A stretch of DNA of 39,512 nt, from contig JAPUEL010000086.1 in NCBI GenBank assembly GCA_027492545.1, positions 1 through 39,512 of the forward strand, written 5' to 3'. Below the pieces are notes generated by a model. The model had not been told where the DNA came from. It ran no database searches and was given only the letters and a program-made list of their open reading frames with translations. Source of the stretch: Propionibacteriaceae bacterium (lineage in GTDB: Bacteria > Actinomycetota > Actinomycetes > Propionibacteriales > Propionibacteriaceae). Made by a program: the position numbers and the translations under genes. Every line of letters starts with the position of its first letter. Positions within the stretch are counted from its first letter, which is position 1. This document shows, piece after piece, positions 36,780 through 39,512 of this stretch.

Positions 36780-38039
36780 GTGATCAGTGTGGAGGATTGG
36801 GCCGAGATCCGACGGCTTCATAGGTCGGAGGGGCTGGCGATCAAGGCGATCGCGCGGCAGTTGGGGGTGGCGCGGAACACGGTGAGGTCGGCGTTGGCCT
36901 CGGACGTTCCGCCCAGGTATGAGCGGGAGTCGTCGGGGTCGTTGGTCGATGCCGTCGAGCCGCAGATCCGGGCGTTGTTGGCGGCGACGCCGCGGATGCC
37001 GGCGACGGTGATCGCGGAGCGGATCGGATGGCAGCATTCGTCGTCGGTGCTGCGGGCGAGGGTGGCTGAGCTGCGGCCGTTGTATCTGCCGGCGGACCCG
37101 GCGGATCGGACCCAGTACCGGGCCGGGGAGATCGTGCAGTGCGATCTGTGGTTCCCACCGAGGGTGGTGCCGGTCGCAGACGGGGTGCTCACGGCGCCGC
37201 CAGTGTTGACGATGGTGGCCGCCTGGTCGGGGTTCATCGCCGCCCTGTTGTTACCGACCCGTCAGACCGGGGACCTGCTGGCGGGCATGTGGCAGTTGTT
37301 GGCGGGGAGCTTCGGGGCTGTTCCGCGGATGCTGGTGTGGGACAACGAGGCAGGGATCGGGCAGCACCGACGCCTCACCGTGCCCGCGAGGGGGTTTGCT
37401 GGAACGTTGGGGACCAGGATCTACCAGACCAGCCCGAGGGACCCGGAGGCGAAGGGGGTGGTGGAGCGCGCCAACGGGTTCCTGCAGACGTCGTTCATGC
37501 CGGGCCGCGAGTTTGTCTCTCCGACCGACTTCAACACCCAGCTCGCGGACTGGTTACCGCGGGCGAATCAGCGGCTGCTGCGCCGCACCGGCGCTAGACC
37601 GGCGGACATGCTGGCGTTGGAGTCGGCGGCGATGAGCAGCCTGCCGCCGGTGGCGCCGCTGGTCGGGTCGAGTAGCCGGGTCCGGTTGGGTCGGGACTAC
37701 TACGTGCGGGTCGCGGGTAACGACTACTCGGTCGACCCCACCGTGATCGGCCGGTTCGTCGACGTCGGCTGTGACCTGGACACCGTCACGGTCTCCTGCG
37801 CCGGTCAACCCGTGGCCTCCCATGAGCGGTGTTGGGACCAGCGGCGCACCCTCACCGACCCTGCCCACGTCGCGACCGCGAGAACGCTGCGTGCTGCGCA
37901 CCAGGCCCAGAAGACCGCTGGCCGTGTCGATGCCCGCGGCGCGGGCGAAGACGTCGGATTCCGGCCGTTGAGCGTCTACGACGACCTGTTCGACCTACCC
38001 GGCACCGGCCCGGCGGACGTGTCGGGGGCGGTGGCCTGA
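36780..38039 (+). CDS. istA: IS21 transposase IstA
   Basis: DDE transposase of 419 residues from GTG 36780 (MISVEDWAEIRRLHRSEGL). A GTG at 36789 is possible and has a better spaced GAGGGAG. The N-terminal helix-turn-helix is IKAIARQLGVARNTVRSAL (21-39). The DDE triad is D122 in VQCDLWF, D188 in LVWDNEAG and E229 in GVVERANGF. It cuts and joins the element ends together with IstB. Confidence 0.93.
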   Translation: MISVEDWAEIRRLHRSEGLAIKAIARQLGVARNTVRSALASDVPPRYERESSGSLVDAVEPQIRALLAATPRMPATVIAERIGWQHSSSVLRARVAELRPLYLPADPADRTQYRAGEIVQCDLWFPPRVVPVADGVLTAPPVLTMVAAWSGFIAALLLPTRQTGDLLAGMWQLLAGSFGAVPRMLVWDNEAGIGQHRRLTVPARGFAGTLGTRIYQTSPRDPEAKGVVERANGFLQTSFMPGREFVSPTDFNTQLADWLPRANQRLLRRTGARPADMLALESAAMSSLPPVAPLVGSSSRVRLGRDYYVRVAGNDYSVDPTVIGRFVDVGCDLDTVTVSCAGQPVASHERCWDQRRTLTDPAHVATARTLRAAHQAQKTAGRVDARGAGEDVGFRPLSVYDDLFDLPGTGPADVSGAVA

Positions 38040-38803
38040 TGAGCATCACCGCGAGGGACCTGACCGGCGAGATCGGGTTCCTGGCCCGGGAGCTGAAGAC
38101 CCCGGTGATCGCTGAAACGTTCACCGATCTGGGTGACCGGGCCCGCGCAGAAGGCTGGTCCCACGAGGAGTACCTCGCCGCCGTCCTCGGCCGCCAGGTT
38201 GCCTCCCGCACCGCCAACGGCACCCGGCTGAGGATCTCCGCCGCTCACCTTCCAGCCGTCAAAACCGTCGAGGACTTCGTCTTCGACCACATCCCCGCCG
38301 CGTCTCGTGACCTGATCGCGCACCTGGCCACCTGCACGTTCATCCCGAAACGCGAGAACGTGGTCCTCCTCGGCCCGCCCGGCACCGGGAAGACGCATCT
38401 GGCCATCGCGTTGGGTATCAAGGCCGCCGAAGCCGCCCATCCCGTGCTGTTCGACTCCGCCACCGGCTGGATCAACCGGCTCGCCGCCGCCCACACGGCC
38501 GGCGCCCTCGAACGCGAGCTGCGCCGGCTGAAACGCTACCGCGCCTTGATCATCGACGAGGTCGGCTACCTGCCCTTCGACAGCACCGCCGCGGCCCTGT
38601 TCTTCCAGCTCATCGCCTCACGCTACGAGACCGGGACCGTGATCGTGACCTCGAACCTGCCCTTCAGCCGCTGGGGCGAAACCCTCGGCGACGACGTCGT
38701 CGCCGCCGCGACCATCGACCGCCTCGTCCACCACGCCCACGTCATCGGGCTCGACGGCGACTCCTACCGCACCCGCGGCCACCGTCGCCAACCAACCAAG
38801 TAG
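38039..38803 (+). CDS. istB: IS21 helper ATPase IstB
   Basis: AAA+ ATPase of 254 residues, related to DnaC, that selects and remodels target DNA for IstA. Walker A GPPGTGKT is at 112-119 and Walker B LIIDE at 170-174, with a sensor-like TSNLPFSRW. The start ATG overlaps the istA stop by one base (TGATG), indicating coupled translation. Confidence 0.95.
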   Translation: MSITARDLTGEIGFLARELKTPVIAETFTDLGDRARAEGWSHEEYLAAVLGRQVASRTANGTRLRISAAHLPAVKTVEDFVFDHIPAASRDLIAHLATCTFIPKRENVVLLGPPGTGKTHLAIALGIKAAEAAHPVLFDSATGWINRLAAAHTAGALERELRRLKRYRALIIDEVGYLPFDSTAAALFFQLIASRYETGTVIVTSNLPFSRWGETLGDDVVAAATIDRLVHHAHVIGLDGDSYRTRGHRRQPTK

Positions 38804-38816
38804 AACCAACAACCAT

Positions 38817-38872
38817 GAGAGGGGTCAATATTCGATCGGCAACAGGGGGTCAGTTTTCGTCCGGCGTTGACA
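38817..38872 (-). repeat. IS21 right terminal repeats
   Basis: Inner repeat at 38817-38840 and outer repeat at 38846-38872 in inverted orientation to the left end. The last bases are TTGACA, followed by the duplicated TCTCG (38873-38877). Confidence 0.9.
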
Positions 38873-39457
38873 TCTCGGATCTGCGGTCAGCTCGACGAGG
38901 AGGTCGGCCAGTTCCGCACCCGGCGCCTCGATCAGATCGAGTACCCGTACGTGTTCCTCGACGCCACCTACCTCCACGTCCGGGCCAACAGCCTGGTTAC
39001 CTCGAAAGCGGTGGTCGTGGCGACCGCGGTCGCTGCCGACGGTCGTCGGGAGATCCTCGGACTCGACGTCGGGGACAGCGAGGACGAGGTGTTCTGGCGC
39101 GGGTTCCTCACCAGCTTGAAGGGCCGCGGCCTGCGCGGGGTGAGGCTGGTGATCTCCGATCAGCACGCCGGCCTGACCGCTGCGATCGCCCGCTGTTTCC
39201 AAGGCGCGGCGCATCAACGCTGCCGGGTCCACTTTGCCCGCAACCTCCTCGCTCTGGTCCCGAAGGGGCAGATGGACATGGTCGCGGCCGTGTTCCGCAC
39301 CATCTTCGCTCAACCCGACCCCACGGCCGTGACCAGCACCTGGGACTCCGTCAGGGACCAGCTCGCTGGCCGGATCCCCAAGATCGGCCCGATGATGGAC
39401 CAGGCGAAGACCGAAGTCCTCGCGTTCGCCGGGTTCCCCCGGGCTCATTGGAGCAAG
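38873..39457 (+). pseudogene. IS256-family transposase, continued and truncated
   Basis: 195 codons in the frame of the N-terminal part: ICGQLDEEVGQFRTR, the first catalytic Asp in VFLDATYLHVRAN, the second in LVISDQHAGLTAA, and CRVHFARNLL. The usual continuation after FAGFPRAHWSK is missing: from 39458 the sequence changes, so the region with the catalytic Glu is lost. Confidence 0.9.
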
Positions 39458-39512
39458 TGTCAAGTGTCGGGTTTGATGGAGGCATCCAAGTCACGAAGGA
39501 GGGCATCGGATG
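39458..39512 (+). mobile_element. Start of another insertion sequence (truncated by the window)
   Basis: From TGTCAAGTGTCGGG the sequence departs from the IS256 transposase. It contains AAGGAGGG (39497-39503) and an ATG as the last three bases, the layout of a left IS end followed by a transposase start. The family cannot be told from 55 bases; an IS3-like end is possible. Confidence 0.55.

Larger units (their letters stand above)
36709..38872 (+). mobile_element. Complete IS21-family insertion sequence
   Basis: 2164 bp with istA and istB overlapping by 1 nt. The two ends are related inverted repeats starting TGTC, flanked by a 5-bp duplication TCTCG. Each end carries two copies of a motif GCCGnnnGAAnAnTGACCCC, as usual for the multiple terminal repeats bound by IS21 transposases. 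Both genes and ends look intact. Confidence 0.95.
36179..39457 (+). mobile_element. IS256-family element, interrupted twice
   Basis: A Mutator-type (IS256) transposase gene begins at 36299, is split by an IS21 element at 36709-38872, resumes, and is cut at 39458 by another element. The left boundary near AGTGTGAGTCCC (36179) is a guess, since no matching right inverted repeat is in the window. Confidence 0.6.
27551..39512. mobile_element. Probable integrated element or genomic island at tRNA-Leu (right end outside the window)
   Basis: A tyrosine integrase lies directly downstream of a tRNA gene and is followed by anti-phage-like genes, an excisionase-like gene and insertion sequences, while the DNA left of the tRNA is core genome. 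Several genes in 31-35 kb have weaker codon bias. No second copy of the tRNA 3' end was found to the right inside the window, so the other boundary is not seen. Confidence 0.65.

Noticed and set aside
38825..39463. 212-codon frame antisense to the IS256 transposase remainder
   Set aside because: The plus strand keeps the transposase frame with both catalytic Asp residues.

Overview
The window is about 39.5 kb of high-GC DNA from an actinobacterium. Supporting evidence is a mycothiol ligase gene (mshC), a conserved actinobacterial trio (SCO1664-like, DUF3090 and MSMEG_4193-like genes), the infC-rpmI-rplT-rlmB-pheST-arg gene order, and many leaderless genes with a TAnnnT -10 box 6 to 7 nt before the start codon. 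Gene content and protein sequences suggest Propionibacteriaceae (Tessaracoccus-like), but that placement is inference.

Layout. 1-437: no convincing gene, with an imperfect repeat pair. 438-1670: a CapA-type lipoprotein. 1672-9218 (minus strand): arginine biosynthesis argC-argJ-argB-argD-argR-argH followed by tyrS; argF and argG, common in this cluster in relatives, are absent. A pair of 9-bp repeats overlaps the argC promoter and may be the ArgR operator. 9295-13136: a membrane protein, then a GNAT-TetR-MFS operon whose MFS gene carries a 1-nt frameshift. 13189-18988 (minus): infC-rpmI-rplT-rlmB-pheS-pheT. infC appears to start at ATC and has a terminator-like hairpin in its leader. 19216-27367: core genes including hisE-hisG-PH protein, mshC, the SCO1664/DUF3090/phosphatase cluster, uppP and an aldo/keto reductase.

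27466-39512 is an accessory region. It opens with tRNA-Leu(GAG) and an adjacent tyrosine integrase, a typical integration boundary. It then holds a group of probable anti-phage genes: an AIPR protein, a winged-helix/PLD-like protein divergent from an AlbA_2 (Schlafen-like) protein with an unassigned large C-terminal part, and a HEPN-type Abi_C protein. These are followed by an excisionase-like gene with a partner HTH gene, and a stub of a DnaQ-like exonuclease gene. The window ends in nested insertion sequences: an IS256-family transposase split by a complete IS21-family element (5-bp target duplication, reading frame restorable) and cut again at 39458 by the start of a third element.

The best candidates for something undescribed are the defence-like cassette at 29.2-34.9 kb, especially the divergent PLD-like/AlbA_2 pair. 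The most general regulatory observation is the set of leaderless promoters, two of which reuse the upstream gene's TAG stop codon as the start of the -10 box.
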